Below, one piece after another: positions 1-9,722 of a DNA stretch of 64,000 bases. Location: NCBI GenBank assembly GCA_021776795.1, contig JAJFFC010000008.1:378738-442737 (forward strand), in the 5' to 3' direction. The translations under genes and the position numbers were made by a program. Below the pieces are notes generated by a model. That model did no database searches. It saw nothing but the letters and a program-made list of their open reading frames with translations, and had not been told where the DNA came from. Each line of letters begins with the position of its first letter. Within the stretch, counting starts at the first letter, position 1. Source of the stretch: Planctomycetota bacterium (GTDB lineage Bacteria > Planctomycetota > UBA1135).

Positions 1-1359
1 GACGATCTTGAAGTAACCCTCTTCATCCATGATGGCGAGGTCACCGGTGTAGAGCCAACCATTGCGAAGCGTGTTTGCCGTTTCCTGCTCACGGTTGAGG
101 TAACCCTTCATGACTTGCGGGCCGCGCACGATGAGCTCGCCGGCTTCGCCAACCTTGATCTCTGGCAGACCGCTTTCGGGGTCGACAATGCGTACATCGG
201 TATCTGGCAAGGGCAGACCAATGTGCCCAACCTTGCGCCGGCCCTCGACCGGATTAGCCGTCACCACTGGCGAGGTTTCGGTCAGGCCAAAGCCCTCGAC
301 AATGATCGAGCCGGTGAGTTTCTCAAACTGATTCTGCACGTCTTCCGGCAAGGGAGCAGAACCCGAGAAGCAGCGCTTGACTGAGCGCAGGTCAATATTC
401 TCAACCCCGGGGTATTGGTTAATCGCATTAAACAAGGCGGGCAGTGCTGGGAAAAGTGTGACCTTGTACTTGGCCAACTGCTTGATCATCAACTCGATAT
501 CCCGAGGGTTAGTTTGCAACACCATGCGCGCGCCGACGGCCACCGGCCAGGTCAGGCAAACGGTGAGCCCGAAAATGTGGAAGAAGGGCAATGCCGCCAA
601 CAAGACCTCTTCACCCGGTTCCAGGCCGCGGAACCAAGCCCGCACCTGCTGCACGTTGTAACTCAAATTGCGATGGGTCAACACAGCGCCCTTGGAGACT
701 CCCGTGGTGCCACCGGTGTATTGGATGACCGCAATATCGTCCATGTCGACATCGACAGTCGGTGGCGACGCGGCAGAGGCCTCGAGCAAGCGCCGGAAGA
801 AATGGACCCCGGGCTCTGGGTCAACGCGGGCGAAGGTCGGCGGGTCCATCCGCTTCAACTTCAGCGGAGCAAGGAGGTTTAGCGGGAAGCGCAAGTATTC
901 CGGGACCGAGCAGATGATGTAGTCCCGCACCGGCAACTTATCGCGCAGGAAGCGCACCTTTTGATCCCACAGGAAGTCCATAGTGACCGCGACCTCGACC
1001 TCGGCATCGTTCCACTGATGCTCGATTTCCCGCGGCATATACAGCGGGTTGGTCATGACCGCATGCGCACCCAAGCGCTGGATGGCCAGATAAGCGATCG
1101 CTACTTGCGGGATGTTTGGGCCTTGCACCGCGACGCGGGTGCCTTTGACCACGCCGAGACCAGCCAAAGCTGTGGCAAAGCGGTCGACGGCTTCCTTCAA
1201 CTGACGATAGTTGAAGGTGCGGTTGAGGAAGGTCAACGCAGGGCGGTCAGGGAACTCCCGTGCACTGTTTTCGAGGTAGCCACCAAGGGGCATATCCGCG
1301 AAATCTAGATTGTGTGGGACACCATCCTCGTAAAAACGGAACCAGGGGTGCTCGGACAT
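1..1359 (-). CDS. fadD: Long-chain fatty-acid--CoA ligase / AMP-binding acyl-CoA synthetase (3' end runs off the window)
   Basis: Reverse-strand translation from ATG at 1359: MSEHPWFRFYEDGVPHNLDFADMPLGGYLENSAREFPDRPALTFLNRTFNYRQLKEAVDRFATALAGLGV... with AMP-binding motif YTGGTTGVSKGAVLTHRN and GFGLTETSPVV. Absent from the supplied ORF track because it is truncated. Confidence 0.9.
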   Translation of the reverse strand, partial: MSEHPWFRFYEDGVPHNLDFADMPLGGYLENSAREFPDRPALTFLNRTFNYRQLKEAVDRFATALAGLGVVKGTRVAVQGPNIPQVAIAYLAIQRLGAHAVMTNPLYMPREIEHQWNDAEVEVAVTMDFLWDQKVRFLRDKLPVRDYIICSVPEYLRFPLNLLAPLKLKRMDPPTFARVDPEPGVHFFRRLLEASAASPPTVDVDMDDIAVIQYTGGTTGVSKGAVLTHRNLSYNVQQVRAWFRGLEPGEEVLLAALPFFHIFGLTVCLTWPVAVGARMVLQTNPRDIELMIKQLAKYKVTLFPALPALFNAINQYPGVENIDLRSVKRCFSGSAPLPEDVQNQFEKLTGSIIVEGFGLTETSPVVTANPVEGRRKVGHIGLPLPDTDVRIVDPESGLPEIKVGEAGELIVRGPQVMKGYLNREQETANTLRNGWLYTGDLAIMDEEGYFKIV

Positions 1360-1402
1360 GCTTCCAGCATACCGGCACCCCTGGAGGTCAGTGTGGCCCT
1401 TT

Positions 1403-3514
1403 CTAGAGCACCGTGTCGTTGAGCACGTTACTCACCTTGCCGCTCTGCAGCGCTTGCAACCAATAGGCGCGGCCAGACGCACCCGCGGGCACCGAAACCA
1501 GGAAGCTGGTGGCGCCAGCGCCATCGGTTTGCTGCGCGCCTCCAAGAGGAATCGGGTTGGCGATGTTGAGGGTGATGCCCAAGGCGGGAATCGAGTAGCT
1601 ACCAGTGCCGGTAGTCGACACAGCCAACCAAGTCGTGGCACTCGCCGTACCGTTGGTCACAGCCACCGTCGTGGAAGCGCCACTTTGGAAGGTCGGTGCC
1701 GCAATGGTCAGGGTAGTACCGACGCCACCACCATCGTGACCGTAGACGGTCAGGGTGTAGTTTTCCCAGGTACCCGTGGTGCCGGAGTCCTCATCCGAAA
1801 CCTTGATCGTCCAGGTGCCGGCCGAGGACTCGCCCCAGCAGCGCAGGGTGGTCAAGATGTAGTTGTTGAAATCGTTCTGGGAGTCGTTGCGTTTCTTCGT
1901 CAGAATCGAGTTGGTGCCACCAGGTGAGACCAGGGAAACCACGATGTCGCCGATGTAGTTGTGATCGATATTCATCTTCAGCTCCACAGCTTCGATGGTG
2001 ATGTCATCAGGAATCGTGAAGGTGCGGGTCAGGCCGGTGGTGTTGTTATCGGGGATGGCGGTGTTCACCGTCTGCACGCCACTGGTCGAGGACTGCTCTG
2101 CAGGCAGGTTGCTCCAGGTTGCGGCGAGTTGGGTGGCAGCATCGGCGTCAATCGCGCCGAAACCGTAGTTGATGTTGACGTCGTAACCGACACCATTGAC
2201 CAACCAGTTGCTGTTGTTGCCATCGTTCTTGCGTGCGGACTCAATCAAGACCGCTTGCACGTCGCGCCAAGTCAGGGCGGGGTTGGCATCGAGCATCAAG
2301 GCGACCACGCCTGCACCCAGTGGCGAAGCACTCGAGGTACCACCAAAGTTGCTGGTGTAGCCCTGTCCACTGGTGGTGGTGTAAATGCCGCGGTTGTTGC
2401 CATCGGAGTGGGCCACCACGGTCATCGAGCTTCCGTGCTCGTTGTAGTAGGAACGGGTGTCGTTATCGCCAATCGCGCCAATCGCCAAAGTGAAGCGGCT
2501 GGAGGCGTATGGATCGTATTCGACGCGGTCGGCAGTGCCACCGTTACCCGCAGCCCAGGCAAAGACTTCGCCCAAACCACCACGGCCCGTGGCAATCGCG
2601 CTTTCAAAGGCGCTGCGCTCGGAACTCGTCAGGTAGGAAATCGTGCCGTTATCGAAAGGACCCCACGAGTTTGACTTGATGTCGTTGATGTCGTTGCGGT
2701 GACCAAAGGCAGCCACGTTGGTCGAAGAACCCCCGTAGTACAACTTGGCCCAGTTTGAATCGTAGGCGACACCTACGCCACCGCGACCGTTGTTGGCCTC
2801 GGCAGAAGACACGCCTGCACAAGAAGTGCCGTGGCTACTGTTGCCTCCAGACTGACTTGCGGTGCTGTTGTAGTTGTTATCGAGATCAGGGTGCGAAGTT
2901 TCCACACCACCATCGACAATGCCGACGACCACTCCTGTTCCGGTGTAGCCGTTATTCCATGCGCCTTCGGCGTTGACGTCGGCGATGGGGTTCAGCGTGT
3001 TGCGCAGGTGCCACTGATTGCTGAAGTTCGGATCGGTAGGCAAGGCACGCAGCGCCCATGGACGCTCGGCGTCGAGGTAGGCGGCGTCATCGCCGTAAAC
3101 GGCATCGAGAACCGGCAGTAGATCGATCGCGGTCGACACACTCGCGGTGTGGACCAGCGAAAAACCAGGTGCGCCATCCATCAGCTCCACCCAAGACTCG
3201 GTGGTGCCGTTGGCGATGGCAGCCAGGTCGCCGAGGTCGATGGTTTCGACAATGATGGTGTCGGTCAGGATGTAGCCGGAGGTTGGCTCAGGAATCACGC
3301 CTTCCTTCGAGGCGAGGTCATCATTGATGCGCAGAGCCTTAGATTTGGCATTTTCCGGATTCTCGATAGCAAAAAGTGCCATGTCGAAGCCGGTGTCTAC
3401 CCACTGATAGGTGGGCTCCTGAGGAGTCTGGCTCTGGGGAGCCAGCATTAGGGCTAGGGAAAGGGTTAGGATCATCTGTGCAACTGAGACGTGAATTAGG
3501 GCACAGAGTTCCAC
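1403..3514 (-). CDS. Secreted S8 family (subtilisin/kexin-like) serine peptidase with proprotein convertase P-domain
   Basis: Catalytic motifs GIVDGGVETSHPDLD (Asp), HGTSCAGV (His), GGTSSASPLGAGVVALML (Ser); P-domain TFTIPDDITIEAVELKMNIDHNYIGDIVVSLVSPGGT. Start may be the internal Met at 3475. Confidence 0.92.
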   Translation of the reverse strand: MELCALIHVSVAQMILTLSLALMLAPQSQTPQEPTYQWVDTGFDMALFAIENPENAKSKALRINDDLASKEGVIPEPTSGYILTDTIIVETIDLGDLAAIANGTTESWVELMDGAPGFSLVHTASVSTAIDLLPVLDAVYGDDAAYLDAERPWALRALPTDPNFSNQWHLRNTLNPIADVNAEGAWNNGYTGTGVVVGIVDGGVETSHPDLDNNYNSTASQSGGNSSHGTSCAGVSSAEANNGRGGVGVAYDSNWAKLYYGGSSTNVAAFGHRNDINDIKSNSWGPFDNGTISYLTSSERSAFESAIATGRGGLGEVFAWAAGNGGTADRVEYDPYASSRFTLAIGAIGDNDTRSYYNEHGSSMTVVAHSDGNNRGIYTTTSGQGYTSNFGGTSSASPLGAGVVALMLDANPALTWRDVQAVLIESARKNDGNNSNWLVNGVGYDVNINYGFGAIDADAATQLAATWSNLPAEQSSTSGVQTVNTAIPDNNTTGLTRTFTIPDDITIEAVELKMNIDHNYIGDIVVSLVSPGGTNSILTKKRNDSQNDFNNYILTTLRCWGESSAGTWTIKVSDEDSGTTGTWENYTLTVYGHDGGGVGTTLTIAAPTFQSGASTTVAVTNGTASATTWLAVSTTGTGSYSIPALGITLNIANPIPLGGAQQTDGAGATSFLVSVPAGASGRAYWLQALQSGKVSNVLNDTVL

Positions 3515-3567
3515 GATTCACCGTTTCCCACGGTGCCCCATCATCTGCGGAAGTCTAAAATGCGAAT

Positions 3568-4095
3568 ATGCACCCTGCCGCGAAATCTGGGGAGGAATTG
3601 GCGAAGGAGCTTCGCTACGAAGCCACGCGCTCCACAGGGCCCGGAGGGCAGCACCGCAATCGTGTCGCAACGGCAATTCGCGTGTATCACCTGCCCTCGG
3701 GGCTGACGGCGATGGGGACGGAACGGCGCTCTCAGCTCGAAAACAAGGTCGAGGCGTTGTTTCGCCTGCGCAGAAAGCTCGCGCTGCAGCTGCGAAGCCC
3801 CGTCGACGACGAACTCCTGGCCGCCCCTACCCTCTACCAGCCTCCTGAGGCCTGGCTGCGGCGTCTGCGCAAAGGGCGGATCAGCGTCAATCCTACCCAT
3901 GAAGACTTCCCCGCGCTGCTGGCGACGGTCCTGGATCGTCTGGCGGCGGACCAGGATGACCTCGAGCGCACAGCTGCGGCCTTTCGCGTCTCCAAGAGCC
4001 AACTGATTAAATTTCTGGGCCTGGAGACCGCTGCCCTCGGCGGGCTGAATGACCGTCGCCAGGAGCGTGGGCAGCGTCCGCTGCGTGGGCACTAG
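3568..4095 (+). CDS. RF-1 domain (GGQ) peptide chain release factor-like protein
   Basis: ATRSTGPGGQHRNRVATAIRVYHLPSGLTAMGTERRSQLENK; class I RF catalytic domain without a codon-recognition domain. Confidence 0.8.
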   Translation: MHPAAKSGEELAKELRYEATRSTGPGGQHRNRVATAIRVYHLPSGLTAMGTERRSQLENKVEALFRLRRKLALQLRSPVDDELLAAPTLYQPPEAWLRRLRKGRISVNPTHEDFPALLATVLDRLAADQDDLERTAAAFRVSKSQLIKFLGLETAALGGLNDRRQERGQRPLRGH

Positions 4096-4128
4096 ACCCT
4101 GTGAGCAGTTGCCCACCCAACACATTTC

Positions 4129-4503
4129 CTAGAGCGCGGTCCGCGCCAGCCAAACCCCGGCGAAGAACAGGCCGACGCCCAGCACCATATTGGCGAGCAG
4201 GTTGAGCATGGCTTGGCCGAGGTGACCGCTGCGCAAGAAGTCACCGCTCTCAAAGGCCAGGGTGCTGAAGGTGGTGAAGGCACCGAGAAAACCGACCATC
4301 CAGATGGTGGCGGTTTCGGTGGTCACGAGGCTCTTTTCCCGCACTGCCGTGAGGATGAGACCGAAGAAGAAACAACCCAGCACATTGACCGCCAAGGTCC
4401 CCCAAGGGAAGCCCTGGCCACTCCAGCCACGGACCCAGGAGGAGAGTCCGTAGCGAGCCAAAGTTCCGGTGGCTCCGGCGAGGGCAATGAGAAGCAAGTG
4501 CAT
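4129..4503 (-). CDS. crcB: Fluoride efflux transporter CrcB/FEX family
   Basis: MHLLLIALAGATGTLARYGLSSWV...PWGTLAVNVLGCFFFGL...GFLGAFTTFSTLAFE; the ORF track start (4560) trimmed to the internal Met. Confidence 0.9.
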   Translation of the reverse strand: MHLLLIALAGATGTLARYGLSSWVRGWSGQGFPWGTLAVNVLGCFFFGLILTAVREKSLVTTETATIWMVGFLGAFTTFSTLAFESGDFLRSGHLGQAMLNLLANMVLGVGLFFAGVWLARTAL

Positions 4504-4535
4504 GGCGCAAGGGTATTCTAGGCACCGAAAGCGCC

Positions 4536-4994
4536 ATGGACGACCCCACTCTCTTTCCACCGCTGAACGCGGCCCTGAATGGCCTTGCTGGCCTCATGCT
4601 GATTCTTGGCATGCTCAAGATCAAAGCCGGCAACGAAGTCGCTCACAAGCGCTTCATGTTTGCGGCACTTGCGTGTTCGGTGGTGTTTTTGAGCTCTTAT
4701 CTCTACTACCACCTGCACTTTGGCATCAGCGTCAAGTACCAAGGCGCGGATTGGGGCCGCCCCCCCTATTTGGCGTTGCTTCTGAGCCACACGGTGCTCG
4801 CGGCACTCGTCCCCTTCTTGGCTTTGCGCACTGCTTACCTTGGAATCCAGGATCGCCGTAGCGCGCACAAAAAATGGGCCAAGTGGACTTTGCCGATTTG
4901 GCTCTATGTGTCGGCCACTGGCGTATTGGTGTACCTCGTGCTCTATGTCTTCACCGACTCCGGCAAACTAGCCTTTGAGGCCCTCGGCACCTGA
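4536..4994 (+). CDS. DUF420 family membrane protein
   Basis: Four-TM protein, FPPLNAALNGLAGLMLILGMLKIKAGNEVAHKRFMFAALACS...LALLLSHTVLAALVPFLALRTAYLG...HKKWAKWTLPIWLYVSATGVLVYLVLY; DUF420 (YozB-like) pattern. Confidence 0.82.
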   Translation: MDDPTLFPPLNAALNGLAGLMLILGMLKIKAGNEVAHKRFMFAALACSVVFLSSYLYYHLHFGISVKYQGADWGRPPYLALLLSHTVLAALVPFLALRTAYLGIQDRRSAHKKWAKWTLPIWLYVSATGVLVYLVLYVFTDSGKLAFEALGT

Positions 4995-5956
4995 TGGCAA
5001 CGCGGCGTGATCTCATTGCCCTGAGTGTGGTCGCCTTGGCGGCGGCAACTGGCTTGGGCATTAGCTTGACGCGACCCTTTGAAGCTCCGCTGGTTCCTCC
5101 TATTCGCAGCTTCGACACAGAAGCCGAGAGTCAGTTGTGGGACTTGGTCAACGCCGAGTTTGGCCCGGCCGATGCCCCCCTCATTCCCAGCACATTCGCT
5201 GATGTGGTTCGCGGCGATGCCCAACGCGGTCGCGAGTTGTACGAAGTGCAATGCCTGCATTGTCATGGCGCCGATGGCTACGCCGACACCTACACCGCAC
5301 GTTTGCTAACGCCCAAGCCGCGGGACTTCCATTTGGGGGTGGTCAAGTTCACCACGACTGCAAGCGATGCGCCGCCCCGGCAAATAGATTTGGAGCGCAC
5401 TTTGGAGCAAGGCTTAGAGCCCACGGCAATGAGCTCCTTTAGCAACCTGGAGCCTGAAGAGCGCACCGACCTTGCTGCCTACGTCATGAACTTGCTCATT
5501 CGCGGCGCGGTGTTCGAAGATGCTCGTGTGCGCTTGGAGCAACAGCCTCCTGCCGATGCCTTGGCGCAAGCCATCGCCAACGAGACCTCGCGCTGGTCTG
5601 CAGCAGCATCGGCACCGATAGATCCGCCAGCACGACCGCAATTGCAGGCCGCCGACGCCGGTTTGACGTTGTTCCAAAGCAGTAAGGCAGGTTGCTTTGT
5701 ATGCCACGGTAATGACGGCCGCGGCCTGTTTGCCAAAGAGACTCCCGCCCTTTCCTTGTTGGACATCTGGGGCGAGGTGAGCACGCCACGCGACTTGCGC
5801 GAAGGACCCTTGCTAGGTGGAGAAGGTGCCACCGATTTGTATTGGCGCATCTCCTCCGGCATCAAAGGCTCACCAATGCCGCCGATGGAGGACCTATTAA
5901 GCCCGGAGGAAATCTGGAGCTTGGTCAGTTTGGTGCAATCGTGGAGGACGGAATGA
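4994..5956 (+). CDS. Dihaem cytochrome c
   Basis: Two CxxCH motifs (VQCLHCHGADGYAD; AGCFVCHGNDGRG) after an N-terminal hydrophobic segment. Confidence 0.88.
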   Translation: MATRRDLIALSVVALAAATGLGISLTRPFEAPLVPPIRSFDTEAESQLWDLVNAEFGPADAPLIPSTFADVVRGDAQRGRELYEVQCLHCHGADGYADTYTARLLTPKPRDFHLGVVKFTTTASDAPPRQIDLERTLEQGLEPTAMSSFSNLEPEERTDLAAYVMNLLIRGAVFEDARVRLEQQPPADALAQAIANETSRWSAAASAPIDPPARPQLQAADAGLTLFQSSKAGCFVCHGNDGRGLFAKETPALSLLDIWGEVSTPRDLREGPLLGGEGATDLYWRISSGIKGSPMPPMEDLLSPEEIWSLVSLVQSWRTE

Positions 5957-6873
5957 AGGCTTGGTTCACCATTCACCGTCTAGCTTGGCTGGGATTGGTC
6001 TTCACCATTGGCTTGACCATCGGCATTGGCGGCACCATCACCAGCACCGAAGTCGGCATGGCTTACCCGACGTGGCCGAACATCAACGGAAGCTCGCTGT
6101 TCAATATTTTCTACGGCAAGCTTTCGGATGCCTTTGGCATCGGCTCAGTGGTCGAGCATACCCACCGCCAAGCCGCAAGCCTGACCGGCTTGATCATGTT
6201 GGTGTTAGCCATCATGACTTGGGTCAAGAAGGATACGCCCAAACGCATGCGCAACCTCGCCACGGTGAGCTTGGGGGTGGTAATTTTCCAAGGCTTGCTC
6301 GGCGCCAATCGTGTGCTGGCCAATGATTATCTAGTTGCCATCTTCCATGCCGTCGGGGCACAGCTTGTCGTCGCCCTACTGGTTCTGATGGTCAAGGAGA
6401 GTGCCACTAGCTGGGAGCGTCCGGCGCAGCCATTCGCGGCCCACCGCGTCGATCGACTACGCCTCTGGACCACCACCACCATGGTGCTCCTGTTCCTGAA
6501 CCTCTTCGCTGCAGCAAGTCTACGCCAAAAACAAGGAGCGTTTACGGGGCACCTAATATTGGCCATCACCACCGCCTGTGTGTTGTTGTTTGTGATTCAG
6601 CAGGTGCTGACCAAATTCCGCGGACATGTGCAGCTGCAGCGATTGGCCAGGACCACCGCTCATGTACTCGGCACCCAACTCGCGCTCGGTGTGGCCGCGT
6701 GGGCGTTCTTGCTCGGACCGCTGATTGGCAGCTTCCCCGACGAGGACACGCGCTTCCTATTCCAATCGATCTTGGCCACTGCCCATCTGTTGTGCGGTGT
6801 TTTGGTCCTCGCCTTTGTCACGGCGATTTGGCAGGAAGCCAAGCATAAGCTTAAGCCTGAGGTTTCTGCTTGA
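5953..6873 (+). CDS. ctaA: Haem A synthase (COX15/CtaA family)
   Basis: MKAWFTIHRLAWLGLVFTIGLTIGIGGTITSTEVGMAYPTWP...EHTHRQAASLTGLIMLVLAI; start trimmed to 5953, overlapping the cyt c stop. Confidence 0.88.
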   Translation: MKAWFTIHRLAWLGLVFTIGLTIGIGGTITSTEVGMAYPTWPNINGSSLFNIFYGKLSDAFGIGSVVEHTHRQAASLTGLIMLVLAIMTWVKKDTPKRMRNLATVSLGVVIFQGLLGANRVLANDYLVAIFHAVGAQLVVALLVLMVKESATSWERPAQPFAAHRVDRLRLWTTTTMVLLFLNLFAAASLRQKQGAFTGHLILAITTACVLLFVIQQVLTKFRGHVQLQRLARTTAHVLGTQLALGVAAWAFLLGPLIGSFPDEDTRFLFQSILATAHLLCGVLVLAFVTAIWQEAKHKLKPEVSA

Positions 6874-7730
6874 AAGGCCATCCCCGCGACTGGGTGGCTC
6901 TGGCCAAAGCGCGCATCCAACTCCTGTCCACAACCGCAGCCTTGATTTGTCAGTGGGTTGCTGCTGGCGGTAGATGGGATTGGCTCGAAGCATTGCACCT
7001 CACCATCGGCTTGATCTTGGTCAGTTCTGCCTGCGCCGCAATCAACCAGATTCTCGAGGTAGAAATCGACAAGCGCATGCCGCGCACTTGCAACCGCCCC
7101 TTACCGACTGGGCGCATCAGCATGAAAGATGCGAAGGTCTTTTCCTTCGTCACCGCAGCGCTCGGCACTTTCTGGCTGGCGTTTTTCTTAAACCCGCTGA
7201 CGGCATGGCTTGGCCTGGTCATGTTGGTGCTGTATGACTTCATTTATACGCCGCTGAAGCGCATCACCCCGATGAACACGCTCATCGGCGCGGTTCCTGG
7301 CGCGATGCCCTTGTTGATTGGCTATGCCGCGGCAGGTTATGGCCTCGATATTCTGGCCGGCACCCTGTTTTTGATTTTGTTCTTGTGGCAACTGCCGCAC
7401 TTCTTCGCCATTGCTTGGCTCTACCGCGAAGACTATCGCTTAGGTGGCTTGATCATGCTGCCTGGGGTCGATGCCACGGGCGCTGCTGCTGCGCGCCAAT
7501 CGGTGCATTACGCGATTGCCTTAGTCCCAGTGAGCATGGTGCCGACCGTACTCGACATTGCCGGGCGAATTTACTTCTACGGCGCCTTCAGTATGTCGCT
7601 GATTTTCTTGGTGTCAGTGCTGTTCTTCAGCTTCCGTCGCCATCAGTTTCATGCGCGCGCAGTATTCTGGATCAGCATCATTTACCTCCCCTTGCTGTTT
7701 GTTCTGTTAGTGGTCGATAGTCGACTGTAG
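6870..7730 (+). CDS. ctaB: Protohaem IX farnesyltransferase (UbiA superfamily)
   Basis: WVALAKARIQLLST...AAINQILEVEIDKRMPRTCNRPLPTGRI...YDFIYTPLKRITPMNTLIGAVPGAMPLLIGY. Confidence 0.92.
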   Translation: MKGHPRDWVALAKARIQLLSTTAALICQWVAAGGRWDWLEALHLTIGLILVSSACAAINQILEVEIDKRMPRTCNRPLPTGRISMKDAKVFSFVTAALGTFWLAFFLNPLTAWLGLVMLVLYDFIYTPLKRITPMNTLIGAVPGAMPLLIGYAAAGYGLDILAGTLFLILFLWQLPHFFAIAWLYREDYRLGGLIMLPGVDATGAAAARQSVHYAIALVPVSMVPTVLDIAGRIYFYGAFSMSLIFLVSVLFFSFRRHQFHARAVFWISIIYLPLLFVLLVVDSRL

Positions 7731-7732
7731 CC

Positions 7733-9655
7733 ATGGCCCTCATGACTCTCCATCAGGTCGCCAAGGCCTATGATCCGGTGCGCCCTTTGTTCCAGGACTT
7801 GTCCTTGGTCGTCGGCGACGGCGAACGCATCGGGCTGATTGGCGCCAACGGCAGCGGTAAGTCTACTTTGCTGCGTTTAATGGCTGGCATCGAAGAACCC
7901 GACGCCGGGGAACGCGTGACTCGACGTGGCCTGCGTGTGGGTTACTTGGAACAAGAGCCCAAACTCGACCCCAACCTCACCATTCGCGAAGCGGTGCGCC
8001 AGGGCTTAGCTGGCCGCGAAGCGCTGCTTGGTGAGATGGACGAGCTGTATGCCGCTATGGCCTCGGATCCGCCGCCGACCACCGAAAGACTTACCTTTCT
8101 CGCCGAGCGCCAAGAAGAGTTGCAGCACCGACTCGATCGCATGGGCGGTCATGAAGTGGAGCACTTAGTCGCCAGCTCGATTGATGGCGTCGGCCTCGAC
8201 GACCCCGATGCCTCGTGCCGTGACCTTTCTGGCGGCGAAGCGCGACGCGTTGCCCTGGCGCGGTTGTTGGTGGATGCCCCCGACCTCATGCTGCTGGACG
8301 AGCCGACCAACCACCTCGATGCCTTCGTCATTGCGTGGCTGGAAAAGCGCCTGCTGGAAATGCGCGTGCCCTTGGTCATGGTCACGCACGACCGCTATCT
8401 ACTCGACCGCGTGGTCGATCGCATTGTCGAAATCGATCGCGGGCGTTGTTTTGAATACCCCGGAAGCTACGCCAAGTTTGTCGAGCTCCAAGCGCAGCGT
8501 TTTGCTTCGGAAGGCAAGACCGAGTCGGTGCGCCTGCAAACGCTGAAACGCGAAACGGCCTGGATGCGCGCGGGCGTGCAAGGCCGTGGCACCAAAGCCA
8601 AGGCGCGCATCGATCGCTTTCATGAATTGGTCAAAGACGAAGGGCCAGGTTTGGCGCAAACGCTTGCCCTACGCATTCCTCCTGGGCCGCGATTGGGGAC
8701 CAAAGTCATTCAGTGGGAAGGCGTGCGCTTTGGCTATGACGAGCGCACCCTGCTTCCGGGTATCGATCTGCACCTTGAGAAAGGAATGCGCCTTGGCGTG
8801 ATTGGGCCTAACGGCGCTGGCAAAACCACCTTGCTGAAGATTTTGACCGGCCAACTCGAGCCAAATGAAGGCAAGGTAGAGACCGGGCCGACGGTCAAGA
8901 TTGCTGCGATTGACCAAAAACGCAGCGACCTCGACCCCAACGCCACCATCGCCGAGGAAGTCGCTGGCAAAAGTGACCGCGTGAAAGTCGGCGAACGCCT
9001 GCAGCATGTGGTGTCCTTTCTGGACCAGTTCCTTTTCCCGGGCAACAAAAAGCATCTGCAGATCGAAAGCCTTTCTGGCGGCGAGCGCGGGCGCGTGTTG
9101 TTAGCGAAGTTGCTGCTGGAAGGCGGCAATGTCTTGGTGCTCGACGAGCCGACCAACGACCTTGACCTGCCCACCCTGCGCGCGCTGGAAGAGGCACTCA
9201 TCGCTTTCGATGGCGCTATCGTGATTGTGAGTCACGACCGCTTCTTCCTTGACCGTGTCGCCACCCACGTACTACTGCTGGACGGCCATGAAGGTGCCGC
9301 GATGCACACCGGTGACGTCAGCTCTCTGCTAGAAAAGCGCGAACAAGAGCGCGAGCAGTCGGCGCAAGATTCCTCGCCAAAGAAGAAGATCAGTGGCGGC
9401 AGCAAAATCGATACCACGCAGACCGAGCCGGTAGTGCGGCTCAGCAATCAGCAACGCAAAGAAATGGAGCGCCTCGAAGCTTCCATTGCTGCACGCGAAG
9501 AGCGTCTCGTAGCGATTGACGATTCCCTCGCTCACCCGGACACCTATCAAGGCGATGGCGAGGCCATGCGTCAGCTGCAGCAGGAGCGCAAAGAGGTTCT
9601 TCGGAATCTAGAAGAAGACATGAAGCTTTGGGAAGTCTTGGCGGAAATCGCCTAA
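7733..9655 (+). CDS. ABC-F family ATP-binding cassette protein (Uup-like)
   Basis: Two Walker A (GANGSGKST, GPNGAGKTT), two signature motifs (LSGGEARR, LSGGERGR), coiled-coil C-terminus, no TM segments. Confidence 0.92.
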   Translation: MALMTLHQVAKAYDPVRPLFQDLSLVVGDGERIGLIGANGSGKSTLLRLMAGIEEPDAGERVTRRGLRVGYLEQEPKLDPNLTIREAVRQGLAGREALLGEMDELYAAMASDPPPTTERLTFLAERQEELQHRLDRMGGHEVEHLVASSIDGVGLDDPDASCRDLSGGEARRVALARLLVDAPDLMLLDEPTNHLDAFVIAWLEKRLLEMRVPLVMVTHDRYLLDRVVDRIVEIDRGRCFEYPGSYAKFVELQAQRFASEGKTESVRLQTLKRETAWMRAGVQGRGTKAKARIDRFHELVKDEGPGLAQTLALRIPPGPRLGTKVIQWEGVRFGYDERTLLPGIDLHLEKGMRLGVIGPNGAGKTTLLKILTGQLEPNEGKVETGPTVKIAAIDQKRSDLDPNATIAEEVAGKSDRVKVGERLQHVVSFLDQFLFPGNKKHLQIESLSGGERGRVLLAKLLLEGGNVLVLDEPTNDLDLPTLRALEEALIAFDGAIVIVSHDRFFLDRVATHVLLLDGHEGAAMHTGDVSSLLEKREQEREQSAQDSSPKKKISGGSKIDTTQTEPVVRLSNQQRKEMERLEASIAAREERLVAIDDSLAHPDTYQGDGEAMRQLQQERKEVLRNLEEDMKLWEVLAEIA

Positions 9656-9722
9656 CTCTTCTTTCACCGTTATCCGAAGGGAGTCTTCACCATCGAAGGC
9701 GCATGATGTCGACGCAAACGCA

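Noticed and set aside
3541-4125. 194-aa antisense ORF over the RF-1-domain gene
   Set aside because: The plus-strand product contains the GGQ catalytic motif; antisense has no features.
4504-4535. Fluoride riboswitch upstream of crcB
   Set aside because: Only 32 nt separate crcB from the divergent DUF420 gene, too short for a crcB-type riboswitch and no matching structure seen.
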